A stretch of DNA of 64,000 nucleotides, taken from assembly GCF_947500065.1 (NCBI RefSeq), contig NZ_CANMQT010000002.1, forward strand, positions 930,001 through 994,000. The letters run 5' to 3'. Position numbers and translations under genes: made by a program. The notes beneath the pieces were generated by a model, which worked only from the letters and a program-made list of their open reading frames with translations, was not told where the DNA came from and searched no databases. Source of the DNA: an uncultured Aquimarina sp. (GTDB lineage Bacteria; Bacteroidota; Bacteroidia; Flavobacteriales; Flavobacteriaceae). Below are positions 42,163-51,152 of this stretch, piece after piece. The first letter of the stretch is position 1. Every line of letters begins with the position of its first letter.

Positions 42163-44649
42163 ATGAAAAAACTAGCCTTAGCTTTTTGCTTTTTGGTATT
42201 TACAATTATTTGCCAAAGTCAAACACCTTGTACAAACGGATTTGCCGGGTCTTATCCATGTAAAGATTACGATCTTATGTCTAGAATCTCACTTTCTCAA
42301 ATGAACGCTGGCGCTGGAAATGACAGTTGGGGATGGACAGATCCTCAAACATCTAAAGAGTATGCAATTATTGGTTTAAATAATGGTACCGCATTTATAG
42401 ATATATCTAACCCTACCAACCCTATCTATCTTGGTAAATTACCAACTGCAACTAGCAATAGTTCTTGGAGAGATGTAAAAGTCTATAGTGATCATGCTTT
42501 TATCGTAAGTGAAGCTTCAGGTCATGGAATGCAAGTCTTTGACCTTACTAGATTGCGTAATGTTTCTAATCCTCCTGCAACTTTTACAGCAGATACTCGA
42601 TATACTGAGTTTGGTAATGCACATAATATTGTAATAAACGAAGATACTGGTTATGCCTATGTTGTTGGAGCTCAGAGAAACTCTGGAACCTATAGAGGAG
42701 GTCCTCTTTTTATAAATATCCAAGACCCTAAAAACCCGGTAAATGCTGGTGGATTTCTATCAGGTGGACAACGTGCGTACACTCACGATGCTCAAGTAGT
42801 AACATATAGTGGACCAGATACTGATTATACTGGAAGAGAAATTCTTATCGGTAGTAATGAAATCGAAGTCGTAATTGCGGATATAACGAATAAATCTAAT
42901 CCTACTACAATAGCAACTATAAAATATTCTGATATCGGATATACACATCAAGGTTGGTTTACAGAAGATCAACGATATTTTATACTAGGCGATGAAACCG
43001 ATGAACAGGGAGTAGGTTTTAATACAAGGACTATAATATTTGATTTTCAGAATTTAGATAACCCGCAGCAACATATGATATATAATGGACCTACACCTGC
43101 TATAGATCATAATGGGTATGTAAAAGATAATCTTTTTTATCTCGCTAATTATCGTGCAGGTATTAGGGTGATAGATATTTCTGATATAGGAAACAAAAAC
43201 ATGACCGAAGTAGGTTTCTTTGATACATATTCTTCAAGTAATAGTGCTTCATTTAATGGTGTTTGGAATGTATATCCTTATTTTGATAGTGGAAATATAG
43301 TAATAAGCGATATAGAGGGAGGTTTTTTCTTAGTTAGGAAAAGTGAGCCTGGAGATGGCGGAGGCGATGATTGCGCATCAGTAGTGGCTTCTTTTCCGTT
43401 CAATGAAAGTTTTGAATCTGGTTTTGGATCTTGGCAAAATGCATCTGGCGACGACCTTAATTGGACTAGAAATTCGGGAAGTACTCCTTCAAGTGGAACA
43501 GGACCAGCATCTGCTGCGGATGGCAATACCTATATATATGTAGAAGCTTCCGGTAATGGAACAGGCTTCCCAAACAAAAATGCGATTTTAAATTCTCCTT
43601 GTTTAGATTTCACGAATCTTGCATCCCCAAGTTTTACATTTCAGTATCACATGTTAGGAAGTGCTATTAACAGTTTAACAGTTGAAGCAAGAACTAGTAG
43701 TCAAGGAAATTGGTCATCTGTTTTTAGCAGGAATGGGGCTCAAGGAAGTAACTGGAATACTGAAACAATAGATTTATCCTCCTATTCAGGAGAAGCAAGT
43801 GTACAATTACGGTTTAGTGTAGTAACAGGAAGTGGTTCTCAAGGGTGGCAAAGTGATATTGCCATAGACAATGTTAATATTGCAGATGGCGATACTCCTC
43901 CTCCTACATGTGATGGTATCGATTTTAGAGATTTTCAGATCACTCCGTTCTCCAATCAGGACTCAGCTGGTGATTTTGTTGTAAATAATACTGGAACAAC
44001 GCTATCTTTAACCAATAATACTTGGAAATATATTCCTTATAACTATACGGTTACTCCCAATACTGTAATTGAATTTGAATTCAGAAGCTCATCTCAAGGA
44101 GAAATTCACGCTGTTGGTTTTGAAAATGATAATAGCCTGACTTCCACAAGATATTTCAAAGTACATGGTACACAGAATTACGGTATTATCAATTATGACA
44201 ACTATTCTGGCAATAATTTTATAAAGTATGTAATCCCTGTAGGAAGTTTCTACACCGGAACAATGGATCGATTGGTATTTATCAATGATAATGATAGTGG
44301 TTCTGGTAATAACTCAGATTTCTCTTCTGTAAAAATCTATGAAGGCTCTTGCGGAAGATCCGATAATGTACAGTTAGTAACCTCTAATATCATTCCTGTT
44401 TTTGGGGATGAAGATGAAGATATAATGGCGTTGAAAATATATCCCAATCCAGTATTTGGACAAGTCTTAGAAGTATTTTTAAATATGGATCAAACAGCAT
44501 CCTATGAGATTATATCTATTACTGGACAATTGATAAGTAAAGGAAACGTTACCAAAACAATAGACGTCTCAAGTTTGAATCCTGGAATTTACCTTCTAAA
44601 GGTATTTAATAATGATAATCAGATTACCAAACGTTTAATAAAAAGATAG
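42163..44649 (+). CDS. Choice-of-anchor B protein with MAM-like insert and T9SS tail
   Basis: An 828-residue secreted protein with signal peptide ending ICQSQ. The LVIVD propeller spans about residues 25-395. Next comes a beta-sandwich/MAM-like jelly roll (about 405-580: FNESFESGFGSWQNASGDDLNW; FQYHMLGSAINSLTVEARTS), then another lectin-like beta domain (about 590-735: DFRDFQITPFSNQDSAGDF). The T9SS type A tail lies at 755-828 (LKIYPNPVFGQVLEV; GIYLLKVFNNDNQ). It is the first gene of a tight run of four whose later members are an MbnP/MbnH-type pair. Confidence 0.9.
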   Translation: MKKLALAFCFLVFTIICQSQTPCTNGFAGSYPCKDYDLMSRISLSQMNAGAGNDSWGWTDPQTSKEYAIIGLNNGTAFIDISNPTNPIYLGKLPTATSNSSWRDVKVYSDHAFIVSEASGHGMQVFDLTRLRNVSNPPATFTADTRYTEFGNAHNIVINEDTGYAYVVGAQRNSGTYRGGPLFINIQDPKNPVNAGGFLSGGQRAYTHDAQVVTYSGPDTDYTGREILIGSNEIEVVIADITNKSNPTTIATIKYSDIGYTHQGWFTEDQRYFILGDETDEQGVGFNTRTIIFDFQNLDNPQQHMIYNGPTPAIDHNGYVKDNLFYLANYRAGIRVIDISDIGNKNMTEVGFFDTYSSSNSASFNGVWNVYPYFDSGNIVISDIEGGFFLVRKSEPGDGGGDDCASVVASFPFNESFESGFGSWQNASGDDLNWTRNSGSTPSSGTGPASAADGNTYIYVEASGNGTGFPNKNAILNSPCLDFTNLASPSFTFQYHMLGSAINSLTVEARTSSQGNWSSVFSRNGAQGSNWNTETIDLSSYSGEASVQLRFSVVTGSGSQGWQSDIAIDNVNIADGDTPPPTCDGIDFRDFQITPFSNQDSAGDFVVNNTGTTLSLTNNTWKYIPYNYTVTPNTVIEFEFRSSSQGEIHAVGFENDNSLTSTRYFKVHGTQNYGIINYDNYSGNNFIKYVIPVGSFYTGTMDRLVFINDNDSGSGNNSDFSSVKIYEGSCGRSDNVQLVTSNIIPVFGDEDEDIMALKIYPNPVFGQVLEVFLNMDQTASYEIISITGQLISKGNVTKTIDVSSLNPGIYLLKVFNNDNQITKRLIKR

Positions 44650-44670
44650 TTTAATATTGAATAATAAAAA

Positions 44671-46026
44671 ATGTGCAAATCAAAGTTTTTTTACAAATCC
44701 TTATTAATTTTTATTGTTCTAAGTATTGTAGCTTGTAGCAGTGATGATAACACAACTTCTCCCTCTCCTACCAACCCTGAAGAAGGGTTCCAGGGCGAAG
44801 TTGATTGGATCAAAACCTTTGGTGGTAGTGGAGAAGACGACGCTTTATCCATCGTAGAATCCGAAGATGGAGGGTATGTTGTTTTTGGTTATACCCAAAG
44901 TACCGATGGCGATATTACCGATAAAACAGCCACTGATAGTGACTTTTGGGTAGTAAAGATGTCTGATAATGGAACTATTATCTGGAGTAAAACCTATGGA
45001 GGTACAGGAGACGATAGAGGTCAGAAAATAATTAAAACCAATGATGGAGGCTATGCTTTGGTTGGATACAGCAGAAGTAATGATGGAGATGTTAGTACTA
45101 ATGAAGGCTTGCAAGATTATTGGATTGTAAAAATTAACGCGGTTGGAGAAATACAGTGGGAAAAATCTTTTGGATTTCCTGGACTTGATCGTGCTTTTTC
45201 AATTGTTCAAACCAATGACAATGGATATTTTATAACTGGATTTCTGGATGTATCCGCTAGTAATGGAGAAGGTAATGATGATTTTCAAAAACATGGAGTT
45301 GGAGAGTTTTGGGGAATTAAATTAAATGCTGCAGGCGAAAAAGAATGGAGGCGTTATTTTGGTGGAACGAACAACGATCGAAGCTATGATGTTGTACAAA
45401 CTGAGGATAATGGGTTTCTAATGATCGGGTCTTCAGAAAGTGATGACTTTGATATCACAAATAGTAATGGAAGTTATGATTTTTGGGTAGTAAAGGTAAA
45501 TACCGAAGGAACCAAAGTTTGGGAAAAATCTTATGGAGGTTCAGAAATTGATGTCGGATATGCTATAGCAACCACAGGCAATGGAAAATATGTTATTGTA
45601 GGAGACTCCAGAAGTAATGATGGAGATATTTCTGAAGCTAAAGGAAATGCGGACCTCTGGATGATCCAAATTGATGGCAATGGGAATCTCATTTGGGAAA
45701 AATCATTAGGTGGAACCGAGTTCGATACCGGAAGAGGTATTCATAAAACGCAAGATGGAGGTTTTATTATCACTGGTAACTCCAGAAGTAATACTGGAGA
45801 TGTGAATGAAAATCAAGGTCAAAGTGATATCTGGAATATTATAATAGATAATAATGGAGATGTCACCTGGAAATCAACCGCAGGAGGAAGCTTGTCTGAA
45901 TTCGCAGTAGGATGTATAGAAACTAGAGATAAAAAAATCATTGTTGCTGGTAGTTCTGAGAGTAATGATATAGATGTTCCTAATAATCGAGGAGGTAAAG
46001 ACGTTATAATTATAAAATATAAATAA
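44671..46026 (+). CDS. Beta-propeller-like repeat lipoprotein
   Basis: A 451-residue lipoprotein with lipobox SIVAC (Cys22). About seven repeats follow with the pattern W.KTFGGSG.DDA.SI....DGGYV..GYT.S.DGDI....DFWVVKM...G...W. The family is that of the 19549 lipoprotein, without its Fn3 domain. It starts 21 bp after the T9SS choice-of-anchor B gene and ends 2 bp before the MbnP-type gene, so it is part of that operon. Probable role: surface binding platform in the same system (inference). Confidence 0.85.
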   Translation: MCKSKFFYKSLLIFIVLSIVACSSDDNTTSPSPTNPEEGFQGEVDWIKTFGGSGEDDALSIVESEDGGYVVFGYTQSTDGDITDKTATDSDFWVVKMSDNGTIIWSKTYGGTGDDRGQKIIKTNDGGYALVGYSRSNDGDVSTNEGLQDYWIVKINAVGEIQWEKSFGFPGLDRAFSIVQTNDNGYFITGFLDVSASNGEGNDDFQKHGVGEFWGIKLNAAGEKEWRRYFGGTNNDRSYDVVQTEDNGFLMIGSSESDDFDITNSNGSYDFWVVKVNTEGTKVWEKSYGGSEIDVGYAIATTGNGKYVIVGDSRSNDGDISEAKGNADLWMIQIDGNGNLIWEKSLGGTEFDTGRGIHKTQDGGFIITGNSRSNTGDVNENQGQSDIWNIIIDNNGDVTWKSTAGGSLSEFAVGCIETRDKKIIVAGSSESNDIDVPNNRGGKDVIIIKYK

Positions 46027-46028
46027 GC

Positions 46029-46784
46029 ATGAAAAAGTTCTTAATATTACTAATCACACTAATAGTGATAACATCTTGTAAAGATGATGATGATGCTAAA
46101 TTTGGAGCATTAAATGTCGATTTCATTAACAAGGCAGGTTCAGATCTTATAACCCTAAATGCTGGATTCTATACTAATATGAGTAACGAAACTTATACTG
46201 TTTCTGAATTAAAATATATCATTAGTAATATTGTTTTGATAAAAGAAAACGGCGAAGAGTTTATATATCCAGTTGCAGATAGTTACTTTTTGATTAATGA
46301 AGAAGTTTCTTCTAGCAAACAAATTACTTTAGATGATATAGACGCAGGTGTTTATACTAAAATTAGATTTGGAGTTGGAGTGGATCAATCTAACTACCCT
46401 CTTAATGGAGTAACAAATTTCATTCCTACTGCAGAAGAAAGTGGCATGCTTTGGTCATGGTCTGCTGGATATAAATTTGTAAAGTTCGAAGGCTCTTTTA
46501 CTCCTCAAGGAGGTACCAGTAGTGATTTTCTATTACATATAGGAAGTCACGGAACAGTATTAGATAACTATAAAGAAATTACATTAGATATATCCAATAC
46601 ACTTACAATTGGTGATCAAACTACATCCAACCTGTCCATTGAAACGGATGTTGCTAAAATTTTTGACAGCACAAATACATATTCATTAGAGCAAAAAAGT
46701 GATGTTCAGGTGGATCCGGTAAATGCCCCAATATTGGCAGAAAATATAAGTACTATGTTTGCAATAAATAATGCTTCTAATTAA
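46029..46784 (+). CDS. MbnP-family lipoprotein (copper-protein type)
   Basis: A 251-residue lipoprotein (lipobox VITSC, Cys17) of the MbnP/CorA-MopE family. Recognition rests on YTVSELKYIISNIVL, the region LWSWSAGYKFVKFEG (residues 141-155, with Trp142 and Trp144) and FLLHIGSHG (168-176). In characterised members a tryptophan of this kind is oxidised to kynurenine by the partner MbnH, creating a Cu(I) site. Which Trp plays this role here is not certain. Its stop is immediately followed by the ATG of the MbnH-type gene, a strong sign of a functional pair. Confidence 0.85.
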   Translation: MKKFLILLITLIVITSCKDDDDAKFGALNVDFINKAGSDLITLNAGFYTNMSNETYTVSELKYIISNIVLIKENGEEFIYPVADSYFLINEEVSSSKQITLDDIDAGVYTKIRFGVGVDQSNYPLNGVTNFIPTAEESGMLWSWSAGYKFVKFEGSFTPQGGTSSDFLLHIGSHGTVLDNYKEITLDISNTLTIGDQTTSNLSIETDVAKIFDSTNTYSLEQKSDVQVDPVNAPILAENISTMFAINNASN

Positions 46785-47837
46785 ATGGTAAAAAATATAG
46801 GTTACATAGTCTTAATTATTTTCGGAGTCGCGTGTGGTTCCGACAAAGAAGATTATGTACCTATTTCTCAAAATCCAGAATTAGCCTTTACTATACCCTC
46901 TAATTTCCCAGAGCCGAGCTATAACGTAACCCTTAACCCACCTACAGAAAAAGGTTTTGAATTAGGTAAAAAACTATTCTATGACGGTCGTTTATCTTCT
47001 GACGGTGTGATTTCTTGTGGGTTCTGTCATATTCAGGATTTCGCTTTTACGCATCATACACATATCGTAAGTCATGGAGTAGACGGAGCGCTTGGCACAC
47101 GGAATGCACAACCGCTTCATAATCTAGCCTTTATGAATGAGTTTACCTGGGATGGCGCTGCGATACACTTAGATTTACAACCAATTATACCGATCACCGC
47201 AGAAGTAGAAATGAATGAATCTTTTAGTAGTATTCTTAAAAAACTTGAAGAACAACCAGAATATGTAACACTATTTAGAGAAGCATTTGAAGATCAGAAA
47301 ATCAATTCTGAAAATCTACTTAAAGCATTATCACAGTTTATGATCATGATGATTTCGTCTAACTCTAAGTATGACAAAATTGAAAGAAACGAAGGTTCTG
47401 TTTTTACCGCGAATGAAGCAGCGGGATTTGAGTTGTTTACATCTAAATGTGCGTCTTGTCACGCAGGAACATTATTTACCGATCAATCGTATCGAAATAA
47501 TGGGTTAGCTATTGATCCAGAATATAACGATATCGGCCGAAACCGAGTAACTGGTCTAACTTCTGATCTATACAAATTCAAGGTTCCTACACTTAGAAAT
47601 ATCGAATTAACCTTTCCATATATGCATGATGGAAGATTAAAAACACTACAAGATGTGTTGGATCATTACAGTGATGGCATGGTAGATTCTGAAACATTAG
47701 ATCCTGTTTTCAAAAATACCGATGGTACTATTCTGGGAATTTCTATGACTGAAGAAGAAAAACAACAAATTATCTCCTTTTTAAAAACACTTACAGACGA
47801 TGATTTTGTGAATGATACTCGTTTTTCTGAATTCTAA
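46785..47837 (+). CDS. MbnH-type di-haem cytochrome-c peroxidase
   Basis: A 350-residue lipoprotein (lipobox FGVAC, Cys17) of the MauG/MbnH superfamily. Two c-haem motifs are present: CGFCH at 78-82 and CASCH at 222-226. MbnH-like features are ISCGFCHIQDFAFTHH, LHNLAFMNEFTWDG and TLRNIELTFPYMHDGR. MbnH uses a bis-Fe(IV) type intermediate to oxidise a Trp of MbnP. It starts directly after the MbnP gene (0-bp gap) and ends the operon 132 bp before the SUF genes. A classical peroxidase role cannot be excluded. Confidence 0.87.
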   Translation: MVKNIGYIVLIIFGVACGSDKEDYVPISQNPELAFTIPSNFPEPSYNVTLNPPTEKGFELGKKLFYDGRLSSDGVISCGFCHIQDFAFTHHTHIVSHGVDGALGTRNAQPLHNLAFMNEFTWDGAAIHLDLQPIIPITAEVEMNESFSSILKKLEEQPEYVTLFREAFEDQKINSENLLKALSQFMIMMISSNSKYDKIERNEGSVFTANEAAGFELFTSKCASCHAGTLFTDQSYRNNGLAIDPEYNDIGRNRVTGLTSDLYKFKVPTLRNIELTFPYMHDGRLKTLQDVLDHYSDGMVDSETLDPVFKNTDGTILGISMTEEEKQQIISFLKTLTDDDFVNDTRFSEF

Positions 47838-47893
47838 CATTCTTTTCCAAAATTCATCATAGTTTATCCCTATTCTAATATATGTTAGATAAA

Positions 47894-47920
47894 TGTTAGG
47901 TTATGTAATTAAAACCTACA
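47894..47920 (+). promoter_or_regulatory. Candidate operator before SUF genes
   Basis: Imperfect palindrome: TGT(T)AGGTT at 47894-47902 and AACCTACA at 47913-47920, immediately upstream of a -7 box TATATTTG (47928-47935), 35 bp before the first SUF gene. The placement suits a repressor such as an Rrf2/IscR-type or iron-responsive factor (inference). Confidence 0.4.
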
Positions 47921-47927
47921 TATGTAG

Positions 47928-47935
47928 TATATTTG
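47928..47935 (+). promoter_or_regulatory. -7 box of SUF promoter
   Basis: TATATTTG matches TAnnTTTG, 34 bp upstream of the HesB/IscA-type start codon. The -33 region overlaps the palindrome. Confidence 0.5.
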
Positions 47936-47969
47936 CATTCAATTTAGAATTAATCTATTTTATATTAGT

Positions 47970-48299
47970 ATGATTAAAGTATCAGACACAGCTAAAAAGA
48001 AAGTCGTAGAATTGATGAGTGATGACGGTTATGACGCTACTTTAGACTACGTTCGTGTAGGTGTTAAAAGTGGAGGTTGTTCCGGTTTATCATATGACTT
48101 AAAATTTGATAAAGCTCAGGAAGACGGAGATAAAGTTTTTGAAGACAATGGTGTAAAAATAATTGTCGATAAGAAAAGTTTTTTATATCTAATTGGTACT
48201 ACCTTAGAATATTCTGGTGGACTTAATGGAACCGGTTTCGTTTTTAATAACCCCAACGCTAATAGAACCTGCGGTTGCGGAGAAAGTTTTTCCCTTTAA
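47970..48299 (+). CDS. HesB/IscA-type iron-sulfur carrier
   Basis: A 109-residue A-type Fe-S carrier (SufA/IscA/ErpA group). The three cluster-binding cysteines are present: Cys37 (SGGCSGLSY), Cys101 and Cys103 (CGCGESF). It accepts clusters from the SufBCD scaffold and delivers them to apo-enzymes. It opens the SUF locus, 44 bp ahead of sufB. The exact subtype (SufA or ErpA) cannot be settled by eye. Confidence 0.93.
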   Translation: MIKVSDTAKKKVVELMSDDGYDATLDYVRVGVKSGGCSGLSYDLKFDKAQEDGDKVFEDNGVKIIVDKKSFLYLIGTTLEYSGGLNGTGFVFNNPNANRTCGCGESFSL

Positions 48300-48343
48300 A
48301 AAATTAAAAAAAGATCCTAAAGTCAAACGTAGGATTTAGTGAT

Positions 48344-49789
48344 ATGGCATATACTGAAGACGACTTAAAAAAAGAATTAGAAACCAAGGAATATGAGTAT
48401 GGATTTTATACTGATATAGAATCTGATACGTTTCCTGTTGGCCTAAATGAAGATATTGTTCGTGCGATTTCTAAGAAAAAAAATGAACCAAAATGGATGA
48501 CAGACTGGAGACTCGAGGCATTCCGTATTTGGGAACAGATGGAAGAACCAGAATGGGCAAATGTAAATTATGAAAAACCCAGTTTTCAAGATATCGCCTA
48601 TTATTCTGCTCCTAGTAGCAAACCAAAATATGACAGCCTTGATGAAGTAGATCCAGAATTATTGGATACATTCAAAAGGCTTGGGATATCTCTGGATGAA
48701 CAAAAAAAATTAGCTGGTGTAGCTGTGGACATTGTTATGGACTCTGTTTCTGTAGCAACTACCTTTAAAGAAACGCTTGGTGAAAAAGGTATTATTTTTT
48801 GCCCTATTTCTGAAGCAATACAAGAACACCCTGAACTTGTAAAAAAATATATCGGTTCTGTTGTTCCGCAAAAAGATAATTTTTACGCAGCCTTAAACTC
48901 AGCCGTGTTTAGTGATGGTTCTTTTTGCTATATTCCAAAGGGTGTAAGATGTCCCATGGAATTATCTACATATTTTAGGATTAACCAAGCTGGTACAGGT
49001 CAATTCGAGCGTACTTTGGTAATTGCTGATGAAGGCAGTTATGTAAGTTATCTAGAAGGATGTACAGCCCCATCAAGAGATGAAAATCAATTACACGCTG
49101 CAGTTGTAGAATTAATAGCGCTGGATGATTCTGAAATTAAATATTCTACTGTACAAAACTGGTATCCTGGTAATGCAGAAGGAAAAGGTGGTGTATTCAA
49201 TTTTGTTACCAAGCGAGGTATTTGCGAATCTAATGCAAAAATTTCTTGGACACAAGTAGAAACAGGTTCTGCCGTAACATGGAAATATCCTTCCTGTATA
49301 CTTAAAGGAGATAATTCTGTAGGTGAATTTTACTCTATTGCTGTTACTAATAATTATCAGCAAGCGGATACGGGAACTAAAATGATTCACCTTGGTAAGA
49401 ATACTAAAAGTACAATTATATCCAAAGGTATTTCTGCAGGAAAATCCCAAAATAGTTATCGCGGATTAGTACAAATTAATAGCAGAGCAACTAACGCAAG
49501 AAATTTTTCTCAATGTGATTCTTTACTTATGGGCAATGAATGTGGCGCACACACGTTTCCATATATTGAAGCAAAGAATAAAACTGCTCAGATAGAACAC
49601 GAGGCTACCACAAGCAAGATCGGAGAAGATCAAATCTTTTACTGTAATCAAAGAGGTATTGATACAGAAAAAGCGATCGCTTTAATCGTTAACGGTTTTA
49701 GTAAAGAAGTATTAAATAAATTACCAATGGAATTTGCTGTAGAGGCTCAAAAGCTTTTAGAAATTTCTTTGGAAGGTTCTGTAGGATAG
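48344..49789 (+). CDS. sufB: Fe-S assembly scaffold SufB
   Basis: Core of the SufBC2D scaffold on which Fe-S clusters form. Full length at 481 residues, with the family stretches [26 protein letters not shown]-type [18 protein letters not shown] and the C-terminal beta-helix ([41 protein letters not shown] in parts). The C-terminal [17 protein letters not shown] is typical. It is separated from sufC by two accessory genes on the same strand, an unusual arrangement. Confidence 0.96.
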   Translation: MAYTEDDLKKELETKEYEYGFYTDIESDTFPVGLNEDIVRAISKKKNEPKWMTDWRLEAFRIWEQMEEPEWANVNYEKPSFQDIAYYSAPSSKPKYDSLDEVDPELLDTFKRLGISLDEQKKLAGVAVDIVMDSVSVATTFKETLGEKGIIFCPISEAIQEHPELVKKYIGSVVPQKDNFYAALNSAVFSDGSFCYIPKGVRCPMELSTYFRINQAGTGQFERTLVIADEGSYVSYLEGCTAPSRDENQLHAAVVELIALDDSEIKYSTVQNWYPGNAEGKGGVFNFVTKRGICESNAKISWTQVETGSAVTWKYPSCILKGDNSVGEFYSIAVTNNYQQADTGTKMIHLGKNTKSTIISKGISAGKSQNSYRGLVQINSRATNARNFSQCDSLLMGNECGAHTFPYIEAKNKTAQIEHEATTSKIGEDQIFYCNQRGIDTEKAIALIVNGFSKEVLNKLPMEFAVEAQKLLEISLEGSVG

Positions 49790-49829
49790 TTTTATGATTA
49801 CTAACGACTCATTAAAACCTAAAACATTA

Positions 49830-50708
49830 ATGAAAAAACTAATTTTCTCCATACTTGTTGCTACTAGCATACTTTCTTGTAAAGAAGCTAAAAAACAAGA
49901 AGTAACTGAAGAATCATCAGAAATTGAAACTGTTACTAAACCAGAAATTAAATTATATACCTTTGATGGAGGAGATATCGGTGTAAATAATCTAAATCTT
50001 TTCGCGCAAGGAGATACATATAAAGGCGATTCTCTTCAATTAGGAAATGCTTTTTATTTAGTTAAGCACCCTAAAGGAATTTTGCTATGGGACACTGGAT
50101 TACCAGAAGGTCTTATTGGTAATCCCGCGTATACAACTCCTGATGGTGCATTTACAATTTCCAGAAAAGATTCAATTACTAATCAATTAACATCCATTGG
50201 TGTATCTAATGATCAAGTAAACTATATTGCTTTTTCGCATATACATTTTGATCACACTGGTGCAGCTAATAACTTTTCTGATGCGCTTTGGCTAGTACAA
50301 ACTCCAGAATATGATTACGCTCAAGGAGAAGAAATTAAAACCAATGGTTTTTATGCTCCCGATTCATTTAATACGCTTGCCAATGTAAAAAAACTAAATG
50401 GTGATCACGATGTATTTAATGATGGCACGGTAATTATTAAATCATTGCCAGGTCACACACCTGGACATCAGGTTTTATTTGTAGATCTTCCTAATCATGG
50501 ACCTACGCTACTATCTGGTGATATGTATCACTTTACCAAAAATAGAAACGATAAAATAATACCTCAGTTTAACCATGATATCCCTTTGTCAGAAAAAAGT
50601 ATGGTACTATTCGAACAGTTTGTAAAAGAAAAGAACGCAAAAGTTTACATACAACACGAATTATCTGATTTTTCCAAAATGCCAAAGGCTCCTCAATTTT
50701 TAAATTAA
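49830..50708 (+). CDS. Metallo-beta-lactamase-fold lactonase-like lipoprotein
   Basis: A 292-residue lipoprotein starting at MKKLIF (49830). The ATG at 49794 would place 12 residues before the signal peptide. Lipobox SILSC (Cys17). The MBL zinc motif HIHFDH is at residues 137-142, with further ligands in LPGHTPGH and LLSGDMYH. The pattern resembles N-acyl homoserine lactonases (AiiA/AttM group), enzymes that open signal lactones; other esters are possible. It lies inside the SUF cluster between sufB and sufC, and forms a pair with the next lipoprotein (1-bp gap). Confidence 0.82.
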   Translation: MKKLIFSILVATSILSCKEAKKQEVTEESSEIETVTKPEIKLYTFDGGDIGVNNLNLFAQGDTYKGDSLQLGNAFYLVKHPKGILLWDTGLPEGLIGNPAYTTPDGAFTISRKDSITNQLTSIGVSNDQVNYIAFSHIHFDHTGAANNFSDALWLVQTPEYDYAQGEEIKTNGFYAPDSFNTLANVKKLNGDHDVFNDGTVIIKSLPGHTPGHQVLFVDLPNHGPTLLSGDMYHFTKNRNDKIIPQFNHDIPLSEKSMVLFEQFVKEKNAKVYIQHELSDFSKMPKAPQFLN

Positions 50709-50709
50709 T

Positions 50710-51120
50710 ATGAAGAATTTTTTTATAATACTTGTCCTTAGTTTATCTATCATATCGTGCAAAAACGATACTAAAAAATCATCTGATACTGAACCATCTC
50801 TAATTCGTGGAGAGTTCATATTAATTGACAATGCAGGTGTTATTAAAGGTAAAGATTTTATTTATGGTGTAATCATCGATGATATGGCCAATGAATTAAA
50901 TAAAAAAATAAAACCATTGCAACGAGAAGAATATGATATGGTACCTGTAGTGATCAAAGGTATCATAAAAGAAAACACAGAAGATGGTTGGCCAGAAGTA
51001 GTTGAAATAAAAGAAATTGTTGGTGTAAGTGAGCCAACTTCAGAATTACCAACAAAAATAAAGTCTTCGGATTCTATACAAGAATCAAGTGGAGCAGGAC
51101 ATGAAGGTCACAATCACTAA
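50710..51120 (+). CDS. Hypothetical lipoprotein with His-rich tail
   Basis: A 136-residue lipoprotein (lipobox SIISC, Cys17). The central domain (GEFILIDNAGVIKGKDFIYGV; MVPVVIKGIIKEN; EIKEIVGV) is a beta-rich, OB-like fold. The tail ends GHEGHNH, a likely metal-binding stretch. No family is recognised. It follows the MBL lipoprotein by 1 bp and precedes sufC by 32 bp. The His tail next to a zinc enzyme hints at metal delivery, but that is speculation. Confidence 0.65.
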   Translation: MKNFFIILVLSLSIISCKNDTKKSSDTEPSLIRGEFILIDNAGVIKGKDFIYGVIIDDMANELNKKIKPLQREEYDMVPVVIKGIIKENTEDGWPEVVEIKEIVGVSEPTSELPTKIKSSDSIQESSGAGHEGHNH

Positions 51121-51152
51121 AAATTTATTTAAAAAAGAAATAAAAACACAAG

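Noticed and set aside
46029-47837. Methanobactin biosynthesis cluster
   Set aside because: Only the MbnP/MbnH-type pair is present; no MbnB/MbnC-type proteins or precursor peptide were seen.
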